This document shows positions 43,415-52,973 of a stretch of DNA of 64,000 nt, one piece after another. The DNA is from Mucilaginibacter sp. SJ. GTDB taxonomy: Bacteria; Bacteroidota; Bacteroidia; Sphingobacteriales; Sphingobacteriaceae. The position numbers and the translations under genes were made by a program. The notes under the pieces were generated by a model, which was not told the DNA's origin, searched no databases, and saw only the letters and a list, made by a program, of their open reading frames with translations. The stretch lies in assembly GCF_028993635.1 (NCBI RefSeq), contig NZ_CP118631.1:4340001-4404000 (forward strand). Direction: 5' to 3'. Each line of letters opens with the position of its first letter. Position 1 is the first letter of the stretch.

Positions 43415-44056
43415 TTAGGGATGACGGTAGAAATCTGGAGTGATGTAAAATACTGTGTCAATGAAAAACAGAACGCCATTATTTGAAAGCACATTTTCAT
43501 CATGCAAGTCCTCAAAAATTAACCCTACATCATTATTGTAATAATCATTATTACGTTTGTTCAAAAAACCGTTGTATCTCAAAAAGTCTTTTACAGCGTT
43601 AAGATCAGTTGGTTCTGAATTTAAAATAAACTCCTGCATGACAACAGCATGTAGCGCGCCATCAATTTCTTTAAATCCAAGAAAAGTATAAGCAGTGGCT
43701 GGAAAGAAATAATTGTGGATGAGCAAGCTATTGAAATAATCCAACCACGTTTCGTAAAAGATTCCTGCATTAGTTTTTATTACATGCTCATCGTCAAATT
43801 GATAGACTTTTTGCTCAGCACCTTCACTTATAAAATCAGTTTTATGAATTGCCGGCTCGTAAAAGAGATTCTCTTTTTTTGCAAAATTTATGAGTGCTGT
43901 TGTTTCTTCACTTTTGAGATGCTGCTGTTTCTCAAGTTTGAAGCTTGTTTTTTCATTTGCTCTAAGGAAACTTTGGGTTTTTTTGAGTTGATTTCCTCGG
44001 CCAACCGGTTCATCTCCGAGAATGATATGTTGTAATTCATCTTTAACGTTTTTCAT
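43415..44056 (-). CDS. Stand-alone kinase-fold protein of the polyvalent-protein type
   Basis: 213 residues. The pattern fits a minimal protein-kinase fold: Gly-loop and Lys in ISEGAEQKVYQFDDEHVIK near 77-95, a helix IFYETWLDYFNSLLIHNYFF, hinge AVVMQEF, then the catalytic-loop-like FEDLHDENVLSNN near 183 and metal-binding Asp in GVLFFIDTVFY. I recognise this as like the 'kinase in polyvalent proteins' (Pfam Kinase-PolyVal), found in phage and mobile-element proteins of Bacteroidota. It stands alone here with a short N-terminal helical leader. Substrate unknown. Confidence 0.6.
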   Translation of the reverse strand: MKNVKDELQHIILGDEPVGRGNQLKKTQSFLRANEKTSFKLEKQQHLKSEETTALINFAKKENLFYEPAIHKTDFISEGAEQKVYQFDDEHVIKTNAGIFYETWLDYFNSLLIHNYFFPATAYTFLGFKEIDGALHAVVMQEFILNSEPTDLNAVKDFLRYNGFLNKRNNDYYNNDVGLIFEDLHDENVLSNNGVLFFIDTVFYITPDFYRHP

Positions 44057-44149
44057 TCATAATGAATGTTCAAAAATACTGTTTATTAATCAATTAAAAA
44101 ATAAACGCCAAAGCGATACTGTGCCTGTTTTAAATAAAGCGGGTACAAC

Positions 44150-44911
44150 TTACGCCGTTTTCCTCACAGCTGATAACTTCTTCACTTCATCCTTAGCCTT
44201 TGCAAACCATACTTTATTGCTTTTTCGCTCAACCGGACTTAACTGCGGCTGCTCATTGAGCATATCCGTAAAAATCTGCCAGGCATCTTCATCGCGGCCG
44301 GCACGGGTAAGGAATAAACCATATTCATAACGTGGCTCAAAATAAGAGTAACGACCCTTCATCAATTTAAACTCATTTTCGGCCTGCTCTTCCTGGTAAG
44401 TAAACTCAAGCGATTTGGCATACAGGATGTGCGCTTTTGAGCGGGCAAATTGTGGTAGCTTATAAAGCTTTTTAGCAATCGGGATAACCTCATTGTACTG
44501 GCCTTTTTCAAAATAAGCTACAATGAGCTGCGCCATTACGTGCTCGTTTTCGACAAAGGCACCGGTGAGACTGTTTTGATATATTTCGAGTGCTTTATCG
44601 GTAAGCCCGGCGTCCAGATAGGCATCTGCCAGTTTAACACGGTTGGCAAAAGTATCGGTAAACCTTACTTCATCTTCAAGGCGTTTAATTTTGGCCCCGG
44701 GGTTTATTACCGCCTCAACATTTATTTTAGGCGCACGGATGCCGCGATTGGAAAGTATTTCGCTGTAGATATAATACAGACTGCCAAACACGGGTATGAT
44801 CAAAAGTATCCAAAGCCACTTTTGCTGGGTACCACGCCGTAAGCTATGTATAATACAAAAGCCTTCTAATATTAATATAAGATAGTAATAACTGCCGCCA
44901 CCGAAGAACAT
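44150..44911 (-). CDS. Membrane-anchored TPR protein
   Basis: 253 residues. Two N-terminal hydrophobic helices (YYYLILILEGFCIIHSL and WLWILLIIPVFGSLYYIYSE), like the PLDc_N membrane hairpin, are followed by a cytoplasmic part with tetratricopeptide-like repeats (FANRVKLADAYLDAGLTDKA, HVMAQLIVAYFEKGQYNEVI, EPRYEYGLFLTRAGRDEDAW). A scaffold role is likely, partner unknown. Confidence 0.75.
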   Translation of the reverse strand: MFFGGGSYYYLILILEGFCIIHSLRRGTQQKWLWILLIIPVFGSLYYIYSEILSNRGIRAPKINVEAVINPGAKIKRLEDEVRFTDTFANRVKLADAYLDAGLTDKALEIYQNSLTGAFVENEHVMAQLIVAYFEKGQYNEVIPIAKKLYKLPQFARSKAHILYAKSLEFTYQEEQAENEFKLMKGRYSYFEPRYEYGLFLTRAGRDEDAWQIFTDMLNEQPQLSPVERKSNKVWFAKAKDEVKKLSAVRKTA

Positions 44912-45051
44912 GCCCTTTTATGATATAAGATTTAGTAATACCCAAAAATAGCGAAAATACAACTGCAAACAAGGGTGTTTATAGCTGTAAAATGATTTTT
45001 TTGCTAATTGTTTGAGTATTGGATAAACGGGATTAATCGGCAGGTAAATAA

Positions 45052-45083
45052 AAAGGCCACCGGCTATTGTTACCGGTGGCTTT
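45052..45083 (-). terminator. Intrinsic terminator after parC
   Basis: AAAGGCCACCGG/CCGGTGGCTTT stem with a U-run on the minus strand. Confidence 0.85.
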
Positions 45084-45086
45084 GCG

Positions 45087-47825
45087 TTAAAATAGCCCTA
45101 ATTGTCCCTGATCGTCCATGTCGATATCATCGGGGTTAGTGATCTCAAAATCGATCTTTTTAGGTGGCTTTGGCGACTCTTCAGATTGGTCGGCTGGTGT
45201 TGCCGGCCCGGCTTCCTGAGAAACTACGGGCTCATCTTCATTTGTATCTGTTGATGCAGGAGTATCCTCTTCGTTGGTGTCGGTTTCGGCAGTTTTAGTT
45301 GCCTGGTTAATGCCATCACTTATCAGCTCAACTGATTTTACCGGATGTTGTGAAAGGCGGTTGCCCATGGCTTTCATTCCTTTTACATCAATAACATCTG
45401 CTAAATTCAGTTCGAGGGTTTCAGGTGTTTGATCTTTGCCTTTCAAGTGCGTCATGCTGATTACCGGCGCGGTGTGACCGATCAATACCATTTTTGATCC
45501 GGCTTCTTCACTGATCAGGCTTACCTGCTTACCAACTGCTATGTTTTCAAAAGAGAAACGCTTAACAAGATAGTTTTTGGATTTACCCTCGATGTGCACT
45601 ATCGAGAATACCGCCTGCGGCTCATACTTTTCGATAAGGATCATCTTATCATCAAAGTGGTTGTTAAGATCAAAGCTGCTTAATTCATAAACGCCATTGC
45701 TGAGCACGGTGAGAATGCGGTCGTCACCATCAAATTCGCCCAGGTATTTGCCGCGGCCATCTGCGTTCAGGCGCTTCAGGATATCATCATACCAGATCTT
45801 ACGTCCGGCCAGCGTTGACACACCCTTGCTTTTCAGTATGATTTTTTTAACCGGGTATTTGGTAATGATATTACCCATCGAACCGCGGCCTTTGATAGCT
45901 ATAGATGCGAAATCTTCATCAAACTGTAGTTTTTTAAGTTTGGAATGAGGTTTAAGCTGTACGTTCACCACCTCGGCTTCGCCGTTAGGGTTAGCGGTAA
46001 AGTATAATACTTTTGAGCCTTTGGTGCCTTTGGTAAGGTCATATTCCTTATCACGGGTTACCCCAACTACCGAGAAACGTTTGATATAACTGATACCGCT
46101 TTCGCCATCTTTATATATCATATTATAAACGGTGCGTTCGTCATTCTTTTTAAATACGGCAACGTGGATGATGTCCTTACCCACAAAAACCTTGTCCTGC
46201 ACTTTGGTGATCATGCATCGCCCATCACCTCTGAAGACAATGATCTCGTCAATGTCTGAGCAATCGCCGACGTATTCAACCGAATCATCTTTTTTCAGGC
46301 CAGATCCAATAAAGCCGTCGGCCCTGTTAACATATAGCTTGATATTAGCCAATGCTACCTGTGCAGCTTCAACCTTATCAAAGGTGCGCAGTTCGGTTTT
46401 GCGCTCCCTGTCCTTACTATATTTATCCTTCAGTTTTTCGAACCAGGCAATAGTATATTCGGTAAGATGTTTCAGGTGATGTTTTACCTGTTTTATTTCA
46501 TTTTCGAGCGCCTTCATCTGCTCATCCGCTTTTTTAACATCAAAGCGGGTGATGCTGCTCATAGGTTTATCTATCAGCTTTTTATAATCCTCGGGTAGGA
46601 TGGTGCGGTAAAACTGCGGAAAGAACGGCTCAAACAAGCGGTTCAACACTTCCAGCACCACTTCAAAATTACCGGAGTTTTCGTAGTCCGGGTTTTTATA
46701 CATCCCCTCCTGGATAAAGATCTTGAGTAAGGAGCTAAAGAAGATCTTTTCCATCAAATCTTTCAGCCTGATCTCCAGCTCCTGTTTGAGCAGATCTTTG
46801 GTAAAGAACGTGCTTTCGGTAAGCATGTCGTTCACACTCATGAAGCGCGGTTTATCATCCTGTATCACGCAGGTATTTGGTGATATAGATACCTCGCAAT
46901 CGGTAAAAGCATAAAGGGCATCGATAGTTACATCGGGAGATATGCCTGGTGCCAGATGAATGATGATCTCAACATCCTTAGCGGTATTATCCTCAATTTT
47001 TTTGATCTTGATCTTACCCTTGTCATTGGCCGAGATCACACTATCTATCAGGCTGCCGGTAGTGGTGGTAAAAGGTATTTCGGTAATAGCGAGTGTTTTT
47101 TTATCGCGCTCGATAATTTTTGCCCTTACCCGTACTTTGCCACCACGCTGCCCTTCATTGTATAAAGAAGTATCGGCCATGCCCCCCGTCGGAAAATCAG
47201 GCATGAGGTTAGGACGCTCACCTTTCAACACAGCGATAGACGCGTCGATCAATTCTATAAAATTATGTGGCAATATTTTGGTAGCCAAACCTACCGCAAT
47301 ACCTTCGGCTCCCTGTGCAAGCAGCAAGGGGAACTTTACCGGCAGGGTAATAGGCTCCTTGTTACGGCCATCATAGCTGGCCTGCCAAACGGTGGTATCC
47401 GGATTAAAAACAACATCGAGCGCAAATTTTGATAAACGGGCTTCAATATAACGCGGTGCCGCCGCCGAGTCGCCGGTTACCGGGTCGCCCCAGTTTCCCT
47501 GGCAATCAATCAGCAGGTTTTTTTGACCAATCTGCACCATGGCATCACCAATAGAAGCGTCACCATGGGGGTGATATTTCATGGTGTTACCGATAACATT
47601 GGCGGCTTTGTTAAAACGCCCGTCGTCCATTTCCTTCAACGAATGCAGGATGCGGCGTTGTACGGGTTTTAAACCATCGTTGATATGCGGAACGGCCCGG
47701 TCGAGAATTACATAGGATGCATAATCAAGAAACCAATTTTCATATAACCCATCGAGTGAGGTAACGGTGTGTAGTTTTTCTTCATTAGGGTTTGGTGTAT
47801 CGTTTTGATGCAGATCTTCACTCAT
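45087..47825 (-). CDS. parC: DNA topoisomerase IV subunit A
   Basis: 912 residues. The breakage-reunion domain has KPVQRRILHSL near 55, MKYHPHGDASIGDAMVQIGQ near 88 and the catalytic Tyr in SAAAPRYIEARLSKFA near 120. A coiled coil (about 395-460) and a C-terminal beta-pinwheel follow, then an acidic Pro/Glu-rich tail (about 840-912). It lacks a clear gyrase GQRGGKG box in the C-terminal domain and pairs with the ParE gene 1.3 kb away, so topoisomerase IV is preferred to gyrase. Confidence 0.9.
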   Translation of the reverse strand: MSEDLHQNDTPNPNEEKLHTVTSLDGLYENWFLDYASYVILDRAVPHINDGLKPVQRRILHSLKEMDDGRFNKAANVIGNTMKYHPHGDASIGDAMVQIGQKNLLIDCQGNWGDPVTGDSAAAPRYIEARLSKFALDVVFNPDTTVWQASYDGRNKEPITLPVKFPLLLAQGAEGIAVGLATKILPHNFIELIDASIAVLKGERPNLMPDFPTGGMADTSLYNEGQRGGKVRVRAKIIERDKKTLAITEIPFTTTTGSLIDSVISANDKGKIKIKKIEDNTAKDVEIIIHLAPGISPDVTIDALYAFTDCEVSISPNTCVIQDDKPRFMSVNDMLTESTFFTKDLLKQELEIRLKDLMEKIFFSSLLKIFIQEGMYKNPDYENSGNFEVVLEVLNRLFEPFFPQFYRTILPEDYKKLIDKPMSSITRFDVKKADEQMKALENEIKQVKHHLKHLTEYTIAWFEKLKDKYSKDRERKTELRTFDKVEAAQVALANIKLYVNRADGFIGSGLKKDDSVEYVGDCSDIDEIIVFRGDGRCMITKVQDKVFVGKDIIHVAVFKKNDERTVYNMIYKDGESGISYIKRFSVVGVTRDKEYDLTKGTKGSKVLYFTANPNGEAEVVNVQLKPHSKLKKLQFDEDFASIAIKGRGSMGNIITKYPVKKIILKSKGVSTLAGRKIWYDDILKRLNADGRGKYLGEFDGDDRILTVLSNGVYELSSFDLNNHFDDKMILIEKYEPQAVFSIVHIEGKSKNYLVKRFSFENIAVGKQVSLISEEAGSKMVLIGHTAPVISMTHLKGKDQTPETLELNLADVIDVKGMKAMGNRLSQHPVKSVELISDGINQATKTAETDTNEEDTPASTDTNEDEPVVSQEAGPATPADQSEESPKPPKKIDFEITNPDDIDMDDQGQLGLF

Positions 47826-48120
47826 TATTCAATAAAAACTTTTGGATTGGTAAAGATACGGATTATGTGTTGATGTGCAGATGAAGTGAACCACATTTTA
47901 ATGTGTTGTTTATGTTGATTTATAACAAAATTGTTACGTTTGGATAGACTTGCAACAATTACTAATCACATGCGTAAAAATTGTTAATGCCACAAATAAT
48001 TAATTGATATTGTCGTTAAAGAGCAGCGGTATTTGAATACGGGAGGGTGTTGATTAATTAATTTGTTTATATATTTACCTATGGTGCTTTAACCAGGTTT
48101 TTTTCCTGGCTGCCCCTTAA

Positions 48121-48822
48121 ATGAAAACTATTTTGAAGTTAAACCGGCCCTTATTGCTTATGGCTTTATCATTGCTATGCTTTACAAAAAGCATGGCCCA
48201 GATAAAAGCCCGGCCTTTATATGCTCAAAATAACAGGAAGCATACCGGTGTAAATACTAAGCCAGGTTATTCAAAATCGAAGCCCGTTACAGACCAGTTT
48301 AAGGAATTTTCCAGGCTTTTGGCCCAGGCCAATGTAATTTACACCCCACCCAGGGGTTTTAAAGAGATTCCGGCCCCTAATGATGAAGATTTTTCATTTG
48401 ACTACGCATTGCAACTACCGGGGCAGGATTTTGAAGTCTGGTTCCAGGTAAAATCTCAGAAACAAAACTATACCAGCTATGAACAGGGGCAGTATGATAT
48501 TGACCGCGAAACCGAAAACCCCGACTCGATATATATAAATATGAGCAGGGCGCACGCCATTGCTTTTTCCGGAGAGCGGGATAACTTTATGCGGAGCATA
48601 CCGGTTAACGTTTTAAACAGGTATAAAGCTGATGCAGGTAAGTCATACCTGTTAAACCTGCTCGATTTGCCTGCTACCAAGCATTATAAATACGCGCTGC
48701 TTATCGCATTGCAGCGTAACCATACCGGTACCATTATGGCCGTTTGTTTTACCAATGATAAAGGCCCCGAGTTTTTTAAAAATGTGGATAGGGCAAGTAA
48801 TTGTTTGAAGTTTAAGCCGTAG
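48121..48822 (+). CDS. Secreted protein of unknown function
   Basis: 233 residues with a signal peptide (LLMALSLLCFTKSMAQ). The mature part is mixed alpha/beta with no known motif; notable stretches are PPRGFKEIPAPNDEDFSFDY and RSIPVNVLNRYKADAGKSYL. It lies between the topoisomerase genes but is not in an operon with them. Not recognised. Confidence 0.75.
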   Translation: MKTILKLNRPLLLMALSLLCFTKSMAQIKARPLYAQNNRKHTGVNTKPGYSKSKPVTDQFKEFSRLLAQANVIYTPPRGFKEIPAPNDEDFSFDYALQLPGQDFEVWFQVKSQKQNYTSYEQGQYDIDRETENPDSIYINMSRAHAIAFSGERDNFMRSIPVNVLNRYKADAGKSYLLNLLDLPATKHYKYALLIALQRNHTGTIMAVCFTNDKGPEFFKNVDRASNCLKFKP

Positions 48823-48857
48823 AGACCTTGGCGATGTAATAATCGAAGTTCACCTTT

Positions 48858-48956
48858 TGAGAGGGGGCGCGATGGAAGCGAGCGATAGCAGGGGTGTGTT
48901 TCTGCGGTAGACTTGTTGAAGCAAAACACACCCCTCCGCCCCTCTCAAGAGGGGAA
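48858..48956. repeat. Palindromic repeat with AACACACCCC arms
   Basis: GCAGGGGTGTGTTT and AAAACACACCCCTCCGCCCC are inverted, with outer GAGAGGGG and CCCCTCTC arms. Same general family as 5399 and 23203. Confidence 0.65.
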
Positions 48957-49083
48957 TCGCACATCCCTCCCTTTTTCTCCCCAATGTTAATAAGTTGATA
49001 TCTGCTTCCCGGTAATTCAGACGGGAAGTTTTATTTTTGCAGTTAGGCGTATTTTACGCTGTTTAATTTTCTACTTTATATAC

Positions 49084-50982
49084 ATGGCAGAACCAGTTAA
49101 TTATAGTGAAGATAGTATCCGCTCCCTCGATTGGAAGGAGCACATCCGTTTACGTCCCGGTATGTATATTGGTAAACTGGGCGATGGCTCTGCTTATGAC
49201 GATGGTGTATACGTATTGCTCAAGGAGATCATAGATAACTCGATAGATGAGTTTGTAATGGGATCAGGCCGTACCATTGAGGTGAACATGAGCGACCATA
49301 AGGTATCGGTACGTGATTATGGCCGCGGTATCCCTTTGGGTAAAGTGATCGACTGTGTATCCAAAATAAATACAGGCGGCAAATACGATAGCAAGGCATT
49401 TCAAAAATCGGTAGGTTTAAATGGGGTGGGTACCAAAGCGGTTAACGCGCTTTCCAACTCATTTACAGTACAGTCATACCGCGACGGCCGCACCAAACTG
49501 GCCGAATTTGCCAAAGGTGAGCTCATTCGTGATGAGAGTGAAAAAGATACCACCCAGCGTAATGGTACCGCTATCAATTTTATACCCGATGATACCATTT
49601 TCAGGCATTACAGGTTTATCCCGGAGTTTGTAGAAAGTATGATCTGGAACTATGTGTTCCTCAACGCGGGCCTTACCATCAACTTTAACAATCAAAAGTA
49701 TTTTTCGGAGCGTGGCCTTTATGACCTGCTCACCCGCAATACCGATGCTGAAACTTTACGGTACCCAATTATCCACCTTAAAGGCGAAGACATTGAGATA
49801 GCCATGACCCACGGCCAGCAATACGGCGAAGAATACTACTCATTTGTTAACGGTCAAAATACTACCCAGGGCGGTACGCATCAGGCGGCGTTTCGCGAAG
49901 CTGTGGTAAAAACGGTGCGCGAGTTTTATAAAAAAGAGTTTGATGCATCGGATATCAGGGCTTCAATTGTTGCCGCCATTGCCATAAAGGTGCAGGAGCC
50001 GGTGTTTGAATCGCAAACCAAAACTAAGCTGGGTTCACAAAATATTGGTCCGGAAGGCCCGTCTGTGCGCGGTTTTATTAATGATTTTGTTAAGAAAGAG
50101 CTTGATAATTATCTGCATAAAAACACAGAAGCTGCTGATGGCTTGCTAAAAAGGATCCTGCAATCAGAACGGGAGCGTAAGGATATTGCCGGTATTAAAA
50201 AACTGGCCAACGAGCGTGCAAAAAAAGCATCATTGCATAACCGTAAACTGCGCGATTGCAAAGTGCATTTTGACGATACGCACGAACGTAAACAGGATAC
50301 AACGTTGTTCATTACCGAAGGTGACTCGGCCAGTGGTTCTATCACTAAATCGCGCGATGTGATGACCCAGGCTGTGTTCAGCTTAAAAGGTAAACCCCTT
50401 AACTGCTTTGGCCTAACCAAAAAGGTAGTTTACGAAAACGAAGAATTTAACCTGCTGCAACACGCCCTGAACATTGAAGATGGTCTTGATGCTTTACGGT
50501 ATAACAACATTGTAATAGCTACCGATGCCGATGTGGACGGGATGCACATCCGCCTGTTGCTGATGACCTTCTTTTTGCAGTTTTTCCCCGACCTGGTGAA
50601 GGCCGGTCATGTTTCCATATTGCAAACACCGTTATTCCGCGTACGAAATAAAAAGGAAACCATTTATTGTTACAGCGATGAGGAACGCCGTAACGCAATA
50701 GCTAAATTGGGTAATAAACCCGAGATCACCCGCTTTAAAGGTTTAGGTGAGATCTCGCCTGAAGAATTTGGTTTGTTTATTGGTAAAGACATGCGGCTTG
50801 ACCCGGTAATATTAAGAGATGCCAACGTTAAGGCACTTCTTGAATATTTTATGGGCAAAAACACCCCAGCCCGTCAAATGCATATCGTTAATAACCTGCG
50901 GGTTGAAAAGGATGATGAAACCATTAACCCGACGATAGCTGAAAAAGCTGAGACTGAAGAAGAATTGCCGGTGGCAGTATAA
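49084..50982 (+). CDS. parE: DNA topoisomerase IV subunit B
   Basis: 632 residues. GHKL ATPase: EIIDNSIDEFVMG near 50, VRDYGRGIPLG near 80, KSVGLNGVGTKAVNAL near 108. Transducer follows to about 390. The TOPRIM domain has ITEGDSASGSITKSRD near 416 and ATDADVDGMHIRLL near 483, with C-terminal FKGLGEISPEEF. Partner of the nearby ParC; together they decatenate chromosomes. Confidence 0.92.
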   Translation: MAEPVNYSEDSIRSLDWKEHIRLRPGMYIGKLGDGSAYDDGVYVLLKEIIDNSIDEFVMGSGRTIEVNMSDHKVSVRDYGRGIPLGKVIDCVSKINTGGKYDSKAFQKSVGLNGVGTKAVNALSNSFTVQSYRDGRTKLAEFAKGELIRDESEKDTTQRNGTAINFIPDDTIFRHYRFIPEFVESMIWNYVFLNAGLTINFNNQKYFSERGLYDLLTRNTDAETLRYPIIHLKGEDIEIAMTHGQQYGEEYYSFVNGQNTTQGGTHQAAFREAVVKTVREFYKKEFDASDIRASIVAAIAIKVQEPVFESQTKTKLGSQNIGPEGPSVRGFINDFVKKELDNYLHKNTEAADGLLKRILQSERERKDIAGIKKLANERAKKASLHNRKLRDCKVHFDDTHERKQDTTLFITEGDSASGSITKSRDVMTQAVFSLKGKPLNCFGLTKKVVYENEEFNLLQHALNIEDGLDALRYNNIVIATDADVDGMHIRLLLMTFFLQFFPDLVKAGHVSILQTPLFRVRNKKETIYCYSDEERRNAIAKLGNKPEITRFKGLGEISPEEFGLFIGKDMRLDPVILRDANVKALLEYFMGKNTPARQMHIVNNLRVEKDDETINPTIAEKAETEEELPVAV

Positions 50983-50984
50983 AT

Positions 50985-51101
50985 TAAGAACCTTGATTTG
51001 CCTGATTGGAGGATTTCCCTGAAATGCGTTGCATAAGGAAAGACTTTAATCAGGCAGTTTTTATCACGGGAATCAAATAATCCTAAAAATCAGGGTTCTT
51101 A
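50985..51101. repeat. Nested inverted repeat after parE
   Basis: Outer arms TAAGAACCTTGATTT (50985-50999) and AAATCAGGGTTCTTA (51087-51101), inner arms GCCTGATT (51000-51007) and AATCAGGC (51048-51055). It would fold into a long stem of about 115 bases; it might end parE transcripts or be a repeat element. Confidence 0.55.
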
Positions 51102-51156
51102 TTGAAAAATTTCCTTATCTTGTTTCCCCCGATTTTTTAACAAGGGTTGATAATAT

Positions 51157-51648
51157 ATGATAAGTCACGAAATTAAAATAGCCTTTGACGAATATGAGTC
51201 ACTGGCCGATCTCCATAAAGCCGACAGGCAGCTGTGCCTTGAAGCACAGAAAGCGTTAAAAAATTCCCATTCTCCATATTCCAAATTCCGTGTTGGCGCG
51301 GCACTTCGTTTGCAAAGCGGTAGAGTTATTTATGGCAGTAACCAGGAAAATGTTGCCTATCCATCAGGTTTATGTGCCGAACGTGTAGCATTGTTTAACT
51401 GGGGAGCCAACCATCCCGACGATCCTATTGAGGCTATGGCGGTAACCGCGCATTCAGATGATTTTCCAATAGTAAAGCCAATTACCTCTTGCGGATCATG
51501 TTTACAGGTTTTAGCTGAATGCGAAAAGCAGCAAAATCAATCAATAAAAATTATATTGCATGCCGAAGATGGACCGGTTTGGATCATCAAAGGCATTGAA
51601 AACCAATTGCCGTTTTTATTTTTTGAAGAACGCATAGCTACCCCATAA
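51157..51648 (+). CDS. cdd: Cytidine deaminase
   Basis: 163 residues. The zinc site is in GLCAERVALFNWGAN (catalytic CAE) and PITSCGSCLQVLAECEKQ (CxxC), with the substrate segment HSPYSKFRVGAALRL and GSNQENVAYPSG. It deaminates cytidine and deoxycytidine in pyrimidine salvage. Its stop overlaps the next start by one base (TAATG). Confidence 0.94.
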   Translation: MISHEIKIAFDEYESLADLHKADRQLCLEAQKALKNSHSPYSKFRVGAALRLQSGRVIYGSNQENVAYPSGLCAERVALFNWGANHPDDPIEAMAVTAHSDDFPIVKPITSCGSCLQVLAECEKQQNQSIKIILHAEDGPVWIIKGIENQLPFLFFEERIATP

Positions 51649-52307
51649 TGAAACTGAAGTTTTTTTTACTCTTCATCGGTATTGCATTCAGCGCCGGTGT
51701 ATCGGCGCAACAGGGCTTCCCGTTTGATAATGAGATCAGGGCATTTAAACACCAGGATAGCCTGAGCTTTCCAAAAGCAGGTGGTATTTTGTTTATCGGC
51801 AGTTCGTCTATCCGCATGTGGACTGATCTGGAGCAACGTTACGCTGGCAAGCCGATCATCAGGAGAGGGGTAGGCGGTTGTGAATTATGGCAGGTAGCAG
51901 ACTATTACACGCCATATATCCTGTTTCCTTATAAGCCACGCAAAATTTTTATTTATGCCGGCGAAAACGACATTTCGGCCGGTAAGTCGGCACAGACTGT
52001 GGTAGCTTCGTTTGCAAAGCTTTGGGAGCTGATCCATCAAAAATTACCAGATACCGAGGTCTATTTTATGTCGATTAAACCGAGCCCGGTGCGCGCTAAA
52101 TATTATGATGTGGTTTACGCCGCGAATGAGCTGGTGAAAAGCTATCTGAAGGGTAAACCTAAAAGTTATTATGTTGACCTCGTTCCGGCTATTTACAAAC
52201 CGGGTACAACAGTCCCGGATTCAAGTTTGTTTAATAACGATTACCTGCACCTCAACAGCAAAGGTTATGACAAATGGCAAAAAGTGCTTGACCCGCTGGT
52301 GAAATAA
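51648..52307 (+). CDS. Secreted SGNH/GDSL-family hydrolase
   Basis: 219 residues with a signal peptide (FFLLFIGIAFSAGVSAQ). Block I GILFIGSSSIRMW near 45 contains the nucleophile Ser, Asn block III is in IYAGENDI near 103, and block V DYLHLNSKGY near 203 holds the Asp-x-x-His. Probably a periplasmic lipase, esterase or acetyl-hydrolase. Coupled to cdd by overlap, which is unexpected functionally. Confidence 0.88.
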   Translation: MKLKFFLLFIGIAFSAGVSAQQGFPFDNEIRAFKHQDSLSFPKAGGILFIGSSSIRMWTDLEQRYAGKPIIRRGVGGCELWQVADYYTPYILFPYKPRKIFIYAGENDISAGKSAQTVVASFAKLWELIHQKLPDTEVYFMSIKPSPVRAKYYDVVYAANELVKSYLKGKPKSYYVDLVPAIYKPGTTVPDSSLFNNDYLHLNSKGYDKWQKVLDPLVK

Positions 52308-52308
52308 A

Positions 52309-52338
52309 TAAAAAAGGCCCCGCACCAACGGGGCCTTT
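52309..52338. terminator. Bidirectional intrinsic terminator
   Basis: AAAGGCCCCG/CGGGGCCTTT with loop CACCAA; A and T runs outside. Confidence 0.88.
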
Positions 52339-52374
52339 ACCTACTTACATATTAAACACTAAACTAAAACTTGC

Positions 52375-52803
52375 TTATTTAAAAACGCTGTACACGTTTG
52401 TGATTTTCCAGCCGCTGCCGGTGTTGGTAACGGTTACATAATTGCTGCGGGTAAAGTCGCTGTATTTCATATCAACTTTTACTACCGCAAGGTCATTGTT
52501 GCTTTCAACAATTGAGGTGCTGGTAACGCAATCCTGCTCGGTATTTTTGTTGGCTTTTAATAAGTCAACTACTTCGGTTTTGCTAAAACTTAATACTTTG
52601 GTACCACGCAGCATGCTGAATTTTGCCGACTGATCTACCACTTCGCTAAAACCTTGTATTTTACCACGGGTCATGGCATCTATATAAGTGTTGATAGCGT
52701 AGTTTTTGGTTAAATTGTCACCTTCTATTTTATCTGTTGCTTTTGCAGCAGTGCCTATAACTAATAAGGCTAAGCCAAGCATGATTGATTTTAAAGTTTT
52801 CAT
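52375..52803 (-). CDS. Secreted NTF2/SnoaL-like small protein
   Basis: 142 residues from ATG 52803 (MKTLKSIMLGLALLVIGTAA), a signal peptide; a longer frame to 52866 is less likely. The mature part (YAINTYIDAMTRGKIQGFSE, FSMLRGTKVLSFSKTEVVDL, VVKVDMKYSDFTRSNYVTVT) matches the cone-shaped nuclear-transport-factor-2 fold used by putative lumazine-binding-like proteins. Ligand unknown. Confidence 0.75.
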   Translation of the reverse strand: MKTLKSIMLGLALLVIGTAAKATDKIEGDNLTKNYAINTYIDAMTRGKIQGFSEVVDQSAKFSMLRGTKVLSFSKTEVVDLLKANKNTEQDCVTSTSIVESNNDLAVVKVDMKYSDFTRSNYVTVTNTGSGWKITNVYSVFK

Positions 52804-52973
52804 ATTGTTGCTTTTTAGGTTCTTAATTTTTAAATTGTTTTTATACTCATAAGACATCGGTACCATGCATTACGTTACAGCCGATGCAACTAAATATGAC
52901 GATTTAACAAACATTTAACATTTTCGCATATTTTTTAGGCATAATGGTAACAATATGCCGTTAAATAATACTT

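Noticed and set aside
45087..47825. GyrA instead of ParC
   Set aside because: No GQRGGKG-type gyrase box was seen and the ParE-type partner is nearby; topoisomerase IV fits better, though this was judged by eye.
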